A stretch of DNA of 64,000 nucleotides, taken from the NCBI GenBank assembly GCA_963575745.1, contig CAUYUJ010017900.1, forward strand, positions 156,925 through 220,924, written 5' to 3'. The notes under the pieces were generated by a model. The model was given only the letters and a program-made list of their open reading frames with translations, was not told where the DNA came from and ran no database searches. Below, one piece after another: positions 18,894 to 30,639 of this stretch (positions are counted from its first letter, which is position 1; each line of letters begins with the position of its first letter). Source of the stretch: Prorocentrum cordatum (lineage: Eukaryota > Sar > Dinophyceae > Prorocentrales > Prorocentraceae). The position numbers and the translations under genes were made by a program.

Positions 18894-19040
18894 GCCCTGA
18901 AGAAGGAACCCTTTTCGTTGGGGAGGGGCTCCGCGTTCTTTGATTATTTCGCAGCTTGCCTCAGGTTTTCCTTAGTTTTTCGATCGGAAAAGGGGCCTCG
19001 TTCCTTATTTTGGGTTCCTTAGGTCAAGGCCCCGACTGTA
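18894..19040 (+). mobile_element. TACAGTCGGGG TIR element, empty of insert
   Basis: 147 bp from TACAGTCGGGGCCCTGAAG to TCAAGGCCCCGACTGTA; the 17-bp termini are inverted with one mismatch. It includes GGGTTCCTTAGGTC, the site that in the second copy (37583-37930) is occupied by a TCAGGAGGGG element. Confidence 0.85.
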
Positions 19041-19059
19041 CTCTCGAGGGGCGAGCACT

Positions 19060-19205
19060 GACATGCACATCAGCTTTCGGATGTCCGCGCGGGTCTCTTG
19101 GCTCTGCGCCGGGCCCCCTCGCGGCGCGCGCGCCTCGAGCGCCGTGCCTGGCGCGCGCTCTCCGCGCTTCCGGGAGGGGGGGTGCAGCTTCGACCCGAGA
19201 ACTTT
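19060..19205. repeat. CCGCGCGG-type hairpin element, copy 1
   Basis: GC-rich imperfect palindrome centred on GGCGCGCGCGCC with outer words TCCGCGCGGGTCTC. Similar in plan to 28365-28500 and 46561-46692. Confidence 0.5.
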
Positions 19206-19216
19206 GCCGTGCCGTT

Positions 19217-19440
19217 TTATGGTTATGGCTAAGTTATGGCTCTAGTTATGGCTGGTTATGGCCAAGTTTTGGCTAAAGTAGGCTAAATTGTGGAAGTCGT
19301 GCTGCCTTCCTCAGTTATGGTTAGAGTTATGGTTCTCGTTATGGCTATGTCGTGGTATGGTTATGGTTCTGTCGTGTTACGGTTGTGGTCATGTCTGCCC
19401 GAGGGGTTCCGGCAGTTTATGGTCATGTCGTGTTACCTTC
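19217..19440. repeat. Degenerate GTTATGG repeat
   Basis: GTTATGG(C/T) words recur with small insertions over about 220 bp. No coding pattern. The stretch 19441-19800 is featureless to me. Confidence 0.65.
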
Positions 19441-19802
19441 CTCCATCTGCTCCTCCCCTCGCCCCTCACCGACCTCCCGCCCGTCTTCCGGCCTCATGGG
19501 TCCCAGCCCCTTGACATGTGCACGCCAGTGCGTCAGCCAGTCAGTGCGGGGCGCCCTTGAGAAGGATTGTCCTTGATCTTTTCATGTTCATCGTCCGACC
19601 TCCGCATGTCCAAGACACCCCGCGATGTGATCTTTTCAATGCGCGGCCCTTGATTTTCCGATCCTACCCTGGGACCCTGGGGGCAGTTTTTCGTCCCAGA
19701 TCGTTTTTTGATGGTCGGGGGGCACAACACTTGGCCTCGGAAGCCGAAATCGAGAAACAGTGCCTGGACAGAACAACAACAGGTCGTCGTATATCACTCA
19801 AG

Positions 19803-20015
19803 GGTCCTGGCTCGCCGATAGGCCTACCAAATAATGTTCCATGAACCTTCTGTGGTCTGCACGAATTGTTATCAGAACTTTTCTGGCTGAGACTGTCTTG
19901 TCTTAACGCATCGGGATTGTTCTACGACCATTGTTTTTGTTCTTAGAATATCTCTGGGTTCTAGGAACATGTCGTGGTATGCCTACAGGAATGCTGGGAC
20001 GGTCGGTCCCTGCTC
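19803..20015. mobile_element. GCAGTGGCGAAG-family element, copy 2
   Basis: Shares ACCAAATAATGTTCC, GTTCTTAGAAT and the right end GGGACGGTCGGTCCCTGCTC with copies at 1709 and 35886. The left end is diverged. Confidence 0.6.
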
Positions 20016-20194
20016 AAATCACAGGTTGCCGCCCCAACAGGCCTTCCTTCCCGATCCCCCCTGCCCTTGGCCACTCCCGCCGCCGCTGCTGGGCCCCTCC
20101 ACTCCGATTCTAGATGAAGTTCGCTGACGCCGCGGCATGACCCTTTTCCCGGCCCCAGCCCGCCCGCGCTGCCCTCGGGGGCGGCCAAGAGGGG

Positions 20195-20265
20195 GGTGAT
20201 GACTGGAGGGGGGGGATATCGTGGCGGGGGCCATGATATCTGCCTAGATTTTATGGCGCCTCCTT
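20195..20265. repeat. GGGGGGATATC short dispersed element, copy 3
   Basis: GGGGGGGATATCGTGGCGGG and GGCCATGATATC form an inverted pair. Related to 1300 and 4330. Confidence 0.5.
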
Positions 20266-20574
20266 TTTTTTCAATACGTCCCTGGCCCACCTGTGGGCCG
20301 CGCACATGCCGCCGGTCATGATTTGCGCCCCCCCCCTCTTGGACGCCCCCTCTTGGCCGCTCCCGATGCCCTCGAAGGGCCGGTCTGCCATACCGACGGT
20401 GCGCGCTCGTTGATTCTCGTCAACCCTCCCGTGTTCCATCCTGCGGGGCCGGCCCGCTTTGCCCCAGGCGGCGAAGGCCAAGTACGAGAGCCGCAGGAAG
20501 CTGCCCAAGAAGGACCCGTCAAGCGCGAGCCAGAGCGTCAGCGAAGCGAACTTCTTCGATGCTCGTTTTGGGCA

Positions 20575-21015
20575 TCTTCGGCTTCTTCCCTCCTCCTCCT
20601 CCTGATGCTCTCCTCCTTCCCTCTCCCCTCCCCCCTCCCCTCCTGCTGCTCCTCCTCTCCCCTCTGCCCTCCTACCCCCTCCTGCTCCCCCTCCTCCTCC
20701 TCCTCCTCCTCCTTCTCCTCCTCATCCTCCTCCTCCTCCTCTTCCTCCCCCCCCTGTCCTTCTCCTCCCCTCCCCTACCTCCTCCCCCTCCTCCCACTCC
20801 CGCTCCTCCTTCTCCTCCATATCTTCCTCCTTCTCCTCGCTCCTCCTCCTCCTCGCTCCTCTCCTCCTCCTCCTCCTCCTCGCTCCTCCTCCTCCTCCTC
20901 CTCCTCCTCCTCCTCCTCCTCCTCCTCCTCCTCCTCCTCGCTCCTCCTCGCTCCTCGCTCCTCGCTCCTCCTCCTCCTCCTCCTCCTCCTCCCCCTCCTC
21001 CTCCTCCTCCATCAG
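20575..21015. repeat. (CTC)n tract, ~440 bp
   Basis: Pyrimidine-rich CTC repeat with GCT interruptions; a short continuation lies at 21120-21150. Just upstream, 20463-20575 is open in a frame reading AKYESRRKLPKKDPSSASQ, which looks protein-like but cannot be tied to a family or a start. Confidence 0.9.
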
Positions 21016-21501
21016 CTGCCGAGCCGAGGGGGCTCGGCCGCGAGGCGCCTCCGCCGAGCAGGCCTGCGCGCGACGCGGCAGCCTCGTGAAACATCGTGCA
21101 GAAGTCACGACGGGAGGTCCTCGTCCTCCTCCTCCTCCTCCTCCTCCTTGCGCTATCTTCGGCCTCTGACCAGGCCTGGGGGCCGTCCACAAGAATAGGG
21201 GAACCATGAGTGATCTCCCTGGCGGCGCCTCCCGCGCCGATCCGAGGAATGCGCTCGGACCTCCGAGTTTTTTTATGCTTATGCCATGAAACATGCTCAG
21301 GGTGGAAGCCGGACCCGGGGAATGGGTCGAGACCTCCGACAGAAGGTTTTCTGCCGTTGCTTTCAAAGGGGCGGTGAAAATCCCCTCCGACAACAAACAC
21401 CGAGGGGGGGGGGTCCAGATCCCCCCCTGGGGGAAAGTAGTCGGACTGGTCCAACGCCCCCCCCCCTACGGAAAATTCTTGATTCGAGGGGTACCCCCGG
21501 C

Positions 21502-21620
21502 AACGACGACGACGACGACGACGTCGCCGCCGCCACCATAGCGATGCGGACGACGACGAAGACGACGTCGACGACGACGACGACGCACTACGCACGACGC
21601 ACGACGCACGACGACGACGA

Positions 21621-21655
<35 letters not shown>

Positions 21656-21790
21656 CTGACGACGACGACGACGACGACGACGACGCCAACGCCGACGACG
21701 ACGACGTCGACGACGACACCGACAACGACGAAGACGGCGAAAACGACGAATACGACGACGCTTACAACGATGACGCCGACGATAACGACG
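21502..21790. repeat. (GAC)n trinucleotide array
   Basis: GAC/GCC/GAA repeats, giving poly-Asp, poly-Thr and poly-Arg frames. A matching (GTC)n tract on the other strand sense lies at 22785-22858, about 1 kb downstream, flanking the 32-bp array. Confidence 0.9.
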
Positions 21791-21799
21791 ACAATCGAG

Positions 21800-22740
21800 C
21801 CTCATGGGTTGCGTTTAAAGCTGGACCGAGCTTTTGGAGGATTCCATTGCAGTTGGATCGAGCCCCCGCAGGATTCGATCAGAGTTGGATCCAGCTTTAG
21901 TAAGAGTTACAGATGGATCGGGCCCTGGTAAGTTTGTATTAGAGCTGGATTCAAGAGTGTGTATATATATATATAGCCATCGTAGTGCTGACAATCGAGC
22001 CTCTGTAGAATCCCATCAGACCTGCATCCAGTCTTGACATGCTTCTACGAGAGGTTGACCTAGCGGTAATAGGATTCTGTTATAGCTGGATCGAGCTTTA
22101 GTAGGATTATATTCGAGCTGATTCCAGCCCTCGTTGGATTCCATTTGCGCTGGATCGAGCCCTCGTAGATTCTGAGAGAGCTTGGCCGACTCCTCGAAAG
22201 AAGTCACTGCAGCTGGATGGAACCCTCGCAGGATTCTGCTACAGCTGGATCGAGCCCCAGTAGGAGCGATTCAGAGCTGGATCCAGTCCTATAAGGATTC
22301 TGTTGGATGTTGATCCAGTCCCAGTGGAATTCTATTAGAACTGGATCGACCCCAGGTGAGGTTGTTTGAAAGCAGAATCCGGGCATCATAGTATTTTATA
22401 ATACTCGGGCATCTGAGTATTCAAAAGAACTGGATCGACCTTACTAAGAGTCTGTCATACCGTCATCCAACCTTATCCCACCTTATCCAACCTTGCCAGG
22501 ATTGCGTTGATGATATATTGAGCCTTAGTATGACGCTGTCAGAGCTGGACCCAGCAGAGTTGGACTGAGCTTTCGTTGGATTATTTTAAAGCTGGACCGA
22601 CCCCTTGCATGACTGCATTTGAGCTTGATCGAGCCCTGATGGGATGTTATCAGAGCTGGACCCAATCTCACCAGCAGGATCCGAATTGAGCTGGATCGAG
22701 CCCGGGAGCTGAATCAAGCCTTAGTAGCATTCTATCAGAG
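21800..22740. repeat. ~32-bp degenerate minisatellite
   Basis: About 28 degenerate units built on AGAGCTGGATCGAGCCCT and AGTAGGATTCT. Successive TGGATC words fall 28-32 bp apart, for example near 21854, 21886, 21914 and 21946. It is interrupted by a short TA run near 21961. Non-coding. Confidence 0.85.
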
Positions 22741-22784
22741 CCGGCGCATGGCGCGGGCGCCCGCGACAGAGTCGCCGTCACCGC

Positions 22785-22858
22785 CGCTGATGTTGCCGCC
22801 GTCGTCGGCGTCGTTGTAGGCGTCGTCGTTGATGTCGTCGTCGTCGCCGCCGCCGTTG
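22785..22858. repeat. (GTC)n trinucleotide array
   Basis: Reverse-complement counterpart of the GAC array at 21502; together they bracket the 32-bp minisatellite. The stretch 22860-23930 has no recognised gene. Confidence 0.85.
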
Positions 22859-23929
22859 CCAGTGGGCCGGGGGATGTGGGGGGGTGGGGGGGTGCGCGGG
22901 GTATCTGGAGTCTCCGAATCGTTGCCCCTGGGGGGCCTGGACTTCACCGGGGAATTTTCCCGGGGGGGGGGGGGAATCCAGCTCTCCTTTGCAAGGGGGG
23001 CGGGGCGGGAGGCGAAAGGGGGGTTGATCATTCACCCCCTATGGTTTGTTTGATTTGGGGGGTTTCCCCCTGGTGCATCTAGTTCAGGCAAACGATGGTG
23101 GATCGCGCTCTCTCAAACCTCTGGGAATCGACGTTCTGAACAAACCATGACGACGGGGTCTGGGGAGGAAGTTGCATACTACACCCAGCTGGCCGCCTGA
23201 ATTGAGGGCGTTCCAGAAATGGCTTTGCCTTCGAGGATCGACGGCGTTGCCACCTCTTCCTTGGCGGAAGGCGGCGGCAGGGCGGCGGAGTGTGGCGCAA
23301 GTACCACGTGGCCCCCCCCGCCGGCGGAAAGCTGGCATGGCAAAAGGCCGCCTTTCTGCGACGAGCTGTTGCCACCCTTGTCTGGCGAGTCCTGCTGCCC
23401 CGAGAAGCCCTGCCGTGACGGTCGTCTGCCCAGGCCGAGGAAGCACCTTGGGCATGAAGTTTCATACCCAGAATCGGCTCTGGCAAAATGTAAACATACC
23501 AATGCGTCTGAGGGTGACTGACATGACTCTGGTTTGCCATGGGGGAGGCAAGTAACTTGTAGGCAAGCATGTAGCATATAGCGCTGGGGAGGGAGGAGCC
23601 GTCGAGCTTTACACGTCGCCGCTGCCTCGACCACGACCCCGTCCTGCACCCACTGTCACTTCGACGACTCGCGACTGAGGCCGATCCCGTCGTTAGCGCC
23701 CGTGTTTTCCATTGGACAGCAGCGAGTGGGGAGGGAGTTGCGGACCTCGTCGAGCCAGGAGCCGAGGATGCGCACCGTCTCGAGGTAGTGGGGAACCTCA
23801 GACGACCACCTCGGCTGTGGAGGGAAGTGCAGCACAGCGAGGCCGTAGTCCTGGCAAATTATGTTGACTCGGACCGCCAGTGAACGACCCCCTGCACCCG
23901 ACGGACTCGACCACACTCGAACAATAACC

Positions 23930-24720
23930 TCATGCCCGTGAGAATAAACACTAGGGGATAATAAAGTTCGGGGTTCAGGGAGAGATAATAAAGTAGCCCA
24001 GCAGACCTCAGCATAATCTCGAAGTAAGAGATGATCAAGAGGAGACCAAGCCGAGCACGTTTTGAGACATCCTTGGCGTTTAGTTTTCAAAGAAATATCC
24101 TCAACAATGGCTTATCTCTCATGAAAATTGTTTTTTGTAAGTGCTCGTGTAGGGTAGCTCATGTGCCTCAATTTCCATGGATAATCAACCCCAGAGATAA
24201 GAACAGTTCAGGCGAGCGTGGGGACAGAGAGAAATATAAAATAATAAGAATACAGTAGAAGAGTAGTAATAAAGAATAAGAAGAGGATAATAAGAAGAGG
24301 ACGAAGAAAGTAAAAATCCAAAGTTCCAAATCTATCAAGTTTAATTTACAAACGCTTTATGAACATTGATTTTTTTAAGTGCTCGTGTAGGGTAGCTCAT
24401 GTGCTTCATTTTCCATGGATAATCAACCCCAGGGATAAAAAAGTTCAGGCGAGCGTGAGGACAGATAGAAATATAAAAGAAGAAGAGGAAAGTAGAATAA
24501 TAATAAGAACATTGCTCGTTTCGTTTGAGTCTGCCTCCCAAAATTATTGGTTTCGCTTGACACATCCTGAAAAAGTGTGATCGCTTCGCTTGATGTTGCT
24601 ATATCAACATCGCTTGATGTTGCTATCTCAACATAGCGTTTCGAGGTGATAATGAAGTTCGGCCTCAGCGCTCGCCGCCCAATTTGAATTTTGTATAGGG
24701 CGACGATAATCAACTCTAAA
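23930..24720. other. AT-rich island with a 240-bp-spaced direct repeat
   Basis: Unlike the GC-rich surroundings, this segment is rich in AATAATAAG and AAATATAAAA words. Two copies of a roughly 120-bp block (24126-24250 and 24366-24490) share GTGCTCGTGTAGGGTAGCTC, CCATGGATAATCAACCCCAG and TTCAGGCGAGCGTG. It has only short frames and no recognised gene. It may be an old insert from an AT-rich element. Confidence 0.65.
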
Positions 24721-25111
24721 CACTGAAGGGGGGGGTCCCTTTATTATCATCGGCATGCGGTTATCCTTCAAGCGATAGCTACGATTCAGCACCACCGCGC
24801 AGCCCGTGCTACTGTTGGTGTAACGACCTGGACTGTATTCATTCTCAATGATTCAATGTCCCTGAACGTGGCGCTGAGGGGTTCCTCTGCTTGCCGATTA
24901 CGCGCCTGGGTCAAGACAAAGTCGAACGGCCTGCACGACAAAAAATCTCCTCCAGCCTGTCGCCGCGGGCGCCCTGAGGATTCCAGCCCAGTATCTTAAT
25001 CTCTCCCAGCCACGGCTCAAACGCGAGGCGAGTGCGAGAAGACCCCAGCTGTGGCTGCTGGGAAAAGGGCCTGTCCTGCTGCCAGTGGAATCGGTCGAGC
25101 AGCGTGGTTGC

Positions 25112-25252
25112 TGGAGGAGGAGGAGGAGGAGGAGGCGGAGCGAAGAGCGAGGAGGAGGAGGAGGAGGACGAGGAGGACGAGGAGGAGGGTGAGGAGAAGG
25201 ACGAGGAGGAGGAGGAGGAGGAGGAGGGGAGGAGGAGGAGGAGGAGGAGCTC
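25112..25252. repeat. (GGA)n purine tract
   Basis: GGA repeat facing the (CTC)n tract at 25421-25602 across about 170 bp, giving potential inverted-repeat pairing as at 4448-5312. Confidence 0.9.
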
Positions 25253-25420
25253 TGGTCGGAAGGGCCCGGCGTTGCAGGACCTGCCTTTCTCCGAGATGAA
25301 GGAGAAGGAGAACCGGCCACAGCAGGCCGCCAGGAGCCTCCTGCCGCGACCCTCCGCCCTCTCGGGGGGCACACAAGGAGGGGGGGGATGCCCACGATTG
25401 ATCCTTCCGTCCTTGGCCCT

Positions 25421-25602
25421 CCTCCTCCTCCTCCCCTCCTCCCTCTCCTCCTCCTCCTCCTCCTCCTCCTCCTCCTCCTCCTCCCATCCATCCACCTCCT
25501 CCTCCTCCTCCTCCTCCCTCCTCCTCCTCCTCCTCCTCCTCACCCTCCTCTTTCTCCTCACCCTCCTCCTCCTCCACCTCCTCCTCCTCCCCCTCCTCCT
25601 CC
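25421..25602. repeat. (CTC)n pyrimidine tract
   Basis: CTC repeat with CAT and TTT interruptions. The stretch 25603-26870 holds no gene I can support, only broken frames. Confidence 0.9.
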
Positions 25603-26875
25603 CACTCGGCCCCGGTCCTCTATCCTCCGCCGCCGACCTCGGTCCTCGGTCCCGTGCCCCTCCTCCAGTCGGCGGCGTCTGAGGGGGGGGGGAGCGCACG
25701 CTCCCTGGCCAGCTCTGTCCCGCACCATTCCCAAGGGGGAGGAGGGGCCCCCACCTCTTGTTTGGAAGAAATCGTGACTGGAGTCTGTCTGCGGTTGTTT
25801 GACCTCTGGGGCCCCATTTCGGGGCCCCAGGGACCGTCAAGAGACTGTCGGCGATGAACAGGCGGTCTTGGGGAGCCCATGTTGTGAGCAACGCACGACG
25901 CTAGAGATCTGGGGGTACCGATGTCGCCACCTTTCCCTCGCCGTCTCGGCTGGATTCGCCTCGAGATCCTGGCCAGAACGTTCCGGAGGTGAGTTCTGGG
26001 GAGCAGCGATATCGATATTTTTTGGTTCCCCAGTTCTCCCTCCCTTTTCAGACTCCACCTCCCTTCCCCTCATCCCTCCTCCTCGACGTCCTCCTCATCC
26101 TTCTTATCAGATGTCGGCTCCAGCTGCGGCGGCACGTGAGCCTCCCAGAGTGCCCTGCCACCGCTGACGAGCCTTGCCTCTGAGCCGTGCCGTCTCCATG
26201 AAGGCACCACTCGCGACAGCGTCACTGCTCTGAGCCTCTACCTAGTGCAAGCATCTCGCTGGCTTAAGGAAAACCACGAGCAAATCACGACGGTCATCAA
26301 AATCTGCCTTGTTACGATCAATAAGTCTTGGATCATGATCCGCCGCATCGTCGCCATTCCCGCGAGTTCCCGTCTGCCTCGGAGGCGCCGTTCCAGCACC
26401 TCGCAGCAGGCCTGCGACCTGTTCGATAGCATCCGTGAGGGAGTTGGACACGGATACGGGAGGAGGCCTTCTCCCCTCCGCTGGGGCAGCCCATTCCAGC
26501 CCCTTGCCTCCCCTCCCTCGCCCTCTCTTAACAGTGGGAAACCGACCCCAGCCCCCACAACAATAGACTTTAGACGTCAGCGTTTTACAGTTATAGCGAG
26601 AGTGCCTAGACGTAGGCGCTCTGCAAGGGCGGCCATTGCCAGCTGCCGCAGGGGGGGGGGGCCCGAGCGCGCGGTCTACAGTCGGCCCAGATTCGTAGGT
26701 CGACCCTGCCAAATCAAGGGTATCATTTGTTCCCTGTGTCTCGCGACCCATGCCTCCCACATTCCGGTGGCATTTGCGGCCCTCGGACGGGTCTTGTGTC
26801 CCTTTTGCGCGTCTTGCCCAACCGAGCCCCGCTGCAGTTGGTCTAAAGTTCCTCATGTGGGGGTCGGGGGCTTAG

Positions 26876-27113
26876 TGGGCCCTGGAAACGACAGGGCAGT
26901 TTTTTTACCGCTTCCGTTTTGCCGTTTTCTTGCCGGTTCCGACGCCGTTGTTTACCGGTTCCGTCGCCGTTTTTTGACCGGTTCCGGCTCCGGTTCCCTT
27001 CCTGGAGTTGTTTTTTTGCCGTTTCCGGTCGCCGTTTTTTTGCCGTTTCCATTTTCAAGGGACATTTTCTCGGAAACGGTGAAAAAACGGCCCTGCCGTT
27101 TCCGGGGCCCACT
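26876..27113. mobile_element. GTGGGCCC-ended palindromic element, copy 2
   Basis: Ends GTGGGCCCTGGAAACGACAG and CTGCCGTTTCCGGGGCCCAC are an inverted pair of about 20 bp. The interior repeats GCCGTTT and CCGGTTCCG words. Related to 2803-3051 in opposite orientation. Confidence 0.8.
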
Positions 27114-27233
27114 AAGGTCGGGGGTCGGTTGCGGCCCCTCGCCCGGGAGACCCCTCCACCTTTGCGCCGCCGACTCCGCGGGCCGCGACAATGCGCGCTC
27201 CGCGGGCCCCCCGCGGCGGGGGCCGCCGTCCTT

Positions 27234-27352
27234 CTCCTCCTCCTCCTCCTCCTCCTCGTCCACACTCCTCCTCCTCCTCCGCACTCCTCCTCCGCACTCC
27301 TCCTCCTCCTCCTCCTCCGCACTCCTCCTCCTCCTCCTCCTCCTCCTCTTCG
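27234..27352. repeat. (CTC)n tract
   Basis: CTC repeat with GCA interruptions. Confidence 0.9.
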
Positions 27353-27461
27353 CAGCTCCCTCTCCGCAGCTCCCCCTCCCTCCAGACGGGAGGGCTGCAG
27401 GGCCGCTCGGCTCGCCCCCCCTCCCCTCTGTTTCCGGCCCCCGCGGGGAGAGAACGGCCCG

Positions 27462-27561
27462 CCGCCGCAGGAGCGCCGGGGGCAAGAAGAAGAAGTTCGC
27501 CAACGTCGACGACGACGAGGACAAGCCGAAGCTCCAGTACCTCCCCTCCGACTCCGACTGA
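27462..27561 (+). other. Possible C-terminal coding fragment
   Basis: A frame open through the preceding repeat ends GGKKKKFANVDDDEDKPKLQ followed by YLPSDSD and TGA at 27559-27561. The basic-then-acidic tail reads like a real protein terminus, unlike the repeat frames around it. No start, domain or family is visible. It could be the last exon of a gene or a truncated retrocopy. Confidence 0.25.
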
Positions 27562-27859
27562 TCGCCGCCGTGCTGCCCGCCCGACTCCGCGGCGAGGCTT
27601 TGTGCACATCGCCGCGGCCGAGGGGGAGCGATCTTTGGGGACCTGGGCGGGGGGCCATGTGGATAGATGCGGGTCCTGGGGGGGGGGCGAATGCATCCAC
27701 ATCCACCGCCTGCCGAGGCCCCCGAAGTGCCAGCTCCCTGGCAGTGGTGACGGACATGCCCGCCTCGCGCCGACGCCGTTGCCAGAGACAGCTCCGCTGC
27801 CTGGCAGGGCGGCTCTTGTTGTCGCTCGTCTCGTCTTCCACTCCGTCGTCCCGGACTCA

Positions 27860-28028
27860 TCAGGAGGGAAACGAACACACAGACACAATGAATCGTCGAT
27901 TCGCCAGAGAATATGGGAAAATATGGGAAGTGGGGGGGGGGGGGAAGACAGAAGCCCAGAAAATATGGGAGCATATGGGGAATCCTGTTATTTGTGTGTA
28001 TTTACTTGTGTGTCCCAGGGCCCCTTCA
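27860..28028 (+). mobile_element. TCAGGAGGGG/AATATGGG element, copy 1
   Basis: About 170 bp: ATCAGGAGGGAAACGAACAC at the left, internal GAATCGTCGATTC palindrome, two AAAATATGGGA blocks, and CCCAGGGCCCCTTCA at the right. Five sister copies lie at 34016, 35701, 37745, 38086 and 44909. Non-coding. Confidence 0.8.
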
Positions 28029-28149
28029 ACTCCTGCGAAGAGGAATGATTGCATGGACAGAATCGGCTGCGCGCCGGGGGGGGGGGACCGTGGGAGGGAG
28101 CAGGCCTTCTCAGAAGGCGGCGGGACCTCTCTGAAGCACTGGCGCCTTC

Positions 28150-28215
28150 TGAGAAGTGTTTTGTTATATATATATATATACATTTGTATATATATATAAA
28201 TATAAAAGTATAATC
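28150..28215. repeat. (TA)n-rich segment
   Basis: TATATATA run, flanked on both sides by CTTCTGAGAAG-type words (GCCTTCTGAGAAGTG at about 28142 and ACTTCTCAGAAG at about 28253), which suggests a small inverted-repeat element. Confidence 0.6.
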
Positions 28216-28364
28216 AAAAATAAGAGTTTTGTGTTTTCGGGGACGGCTTGAACACTTCTCAGAAGACCCGGGGCCTTCTGAGCCGTCTGAGAAGGCCCGC
28301 CCCCTCTCGCTTCCCCCCTGGGCGCGCCGCCGAGAAAAATTGCACAGACAAACCTCTCGGAGGC

Positions 28365-28500
28365 CCGCGTGAATTTCTCGGATCGGCGCTTGCCCACCCT
28401 TTGGCGGCGCCTCGGGCGCCGTCCCTGGTGCGCCACGCGCGACGGGGAGGGGAGTTCAGCGCCTGTCCAAGAAGTCCGCGCGGACCTCTGACAGTTCATG
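28365..28500. repeat. CCGCGCGG-type hairpin element, copy 2
   Basis: Outer words GAGGCCCGCGTGAATTTCTC and GTCCGCGCGGACCTC, with central GGCGCCTCGGGCGCC. Similar plan to 46561-46692. The stretch 28501-30314 has no recognised gene despite several Arg/Pro-rich frames. Confidence 0.5.
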
Positions 28501-30314
28501 TTGATATTGTTTTGTCAGATTCGGGCCTCGCGTACAATCGCATCATCACTCCTAGAACATCTATTCAGTTGATGCTCAGTTATGTGACCTGCCGCCATTC
28601 CTGCAGTTGGCCCATTGAAGCGAGAGGATCGCTCGCATTGCTCTCGAGTGTGCTTTGGTGCGCCGTAATTATGATAATGCCTGGCCACGCTGCATGTCGA
28701 AAATCCATGTCCCGAGTCAGACCTTGCGTAAGGGGTCGTAACTTGCTTGTGCAGGAGGGCAAGTTGGAATTTTGCCTCGGGGCGAGGTTCCCTGAGGACC
28801 CGCCCTCCCGCATTTCCTCGGGGAACCCTCACCCGCATTGCCTCGAGGACTCCCCCCTGAAGAGCAACGCAATGCAAGTGCACAGACATGCCATGTAAAT
28901 GCATATGGGGTCTTCAGGAGATGAATTCCCTGAGAGTGCCTTGGATCCGCGGTGCCCCGATCAGTTTCCCCCGCCGCCCGACAGGCTAGCTGGAAGGGCC
29001 CAATGGCCCTCTGGAGGCCATGGGGCACGCGGGAGCGTGTGCGGTTGGCGCTGAAACGATAAGCGTGCGATGTGGCGCCGCCAGCTCGCTTCTTGCACGT
29101 TGCCCCCCCCACCTCGAGGACCGCACGCACCGAAGCAGCCCTGGGAAGGGGGATGGGTGGCGTGCGCAGAAGGGGCCCCTCGCGGGGGGCTCGTCTCACA
29201 GGGGCGGCGTGCTTTTTCGAGATGGACGCTGCACGCCATCTTTCCAACGCCGACCGCAGGGGACAGTGACTGGGCGTACGTACGTGCCAGAGCCAGGGAG
29301 CAGTCTTCGGCCGTCAAGGAGACGCATTGGGATCGGGCACGCCGGGGCGGGCGTGGGCTCCTGGGCCCACGGGCGCCTCAGGAAGCCGTAGTTGTGGCTG
29401 CGGGCGTTTCTGTTGCTGTTGCTGCTTCTGTTCGTCTCCCGCCTCCGTGGCGGCGCCGTCATGCTCGCGGACCTGCCGTCGTGCCTGACTGCAGCTCGCC
29501 GCCGCCACCGCCCGTCGGAGGGGTCAGGTCCCGCGCCTTGGAGGCACGTAATGTCTTGTCCCGCGTCCTAGCATGGTGTTGATATCCTCGCACAGGTTCC
29601 GCCGCTTCGTGAGCCAGGGATCTCTTGTCCCACGCTGCGCGTCCGAGTTCATGTCGCTACGCGTATCCCAAACAATCGTCCCCAGGCTCGTTGGATGCAC
29701 CGTTGCATGCCCGTCCAGGGGCTGTCTCAGACTCCCTGGATTGCACGTCGGCTCTGCCGCCCTGGGCGCTGCCGCCCCCCGCCGCCTGATCCGCGGCCCC
29801 GCGCGCGTTAGGCAATTTAGTCGCGGCCGTAGCCCGCCCGCGACCTCCCGCCGCTGGCGCTTCCGCCTGCGGCTGTAAAAAAAAGTATCCCCCAAGATCG
29901 TGGCATCCGTTCAGTGGTTTTGCATGGTAATCTTCTGGCATCGCGCCCCTTTGCCTCATACCGCCCTCTGGACTTTTCCTTGCGGGCCGCACATTAAAAA
30001 AACGTATCCCAAAAAATCTACACGCTCGAGGTGTGGTTCAACCTTAATTCCCCCCATTTTGGCGATGCACCCCGTCTGGAAGTTCTTCCCGGTCGTCGGC
30101 GCCCCCTGAGCGGCAGCGAGGCCCGCCTCCTATTCGTTCCTCCCTCCGCTTCCTCCTCCGCTTCTTCTCTCGTTGCTTTTCCTCCTCCTGTTGCGCGCCA
30201 TTCAGGCCGCCGCTTGGCCACTTGCGCCCTTGGACGCCGCCCGACTGCTTTCGGCGCGGTCGCGATCAAGAACGCATCCCCACAAGCCCGTCCCGAAACG
30301 ATGCCCTGGCGAGC

Positions 30315-30497
30315 TTCACCACCCACCAAACCACCCCAACCCAACCCGAAGGCCGAAATTTATCCGCGATTTCCAGTGGGGGGGGGGGCCGGGGAACATT
30401 GAAAAAACACGTGGAACCCGTACCCCCCCCCCCCCAACCCGAAATTCGGGTCAAATTCGGGTCTTCGGGTTGGGTTGGGGTGGTCTGGTAGGTAGAG
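30315..30497. mobile_element. ACCAAACCACCCC TIR element, copy 3
   Basis: Termini ACCAAACCACCCCAACCC and GGGTTGGGTTGGGGTGGTCT. The core has G- and C-runs and AAAACACGTGGAACCC. Matches the copies at 7117 and 9011. Confidence 0.82.
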
Positions 30498-30639
30498 CTG
30501 CCCTGAGCAGGGAAGCGCAGGAGCGAGCAGCGCAACGAGGAGGGGCAGCTGTCAAACCGAAAGTTCGGGATCCGCCTGAGCAGGCCTAGGAGCTTACCAC
30601 AGCCACCTTCGCGGATCGTTCGGTATTGGAGTTTCTCGG

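Noticed and set aside
19217-19440. Telomere-like repeat (GTTATGG words)
   Set aside because: Units are irregular and differ from the TTTAGGG type expected in dinoflagellates.
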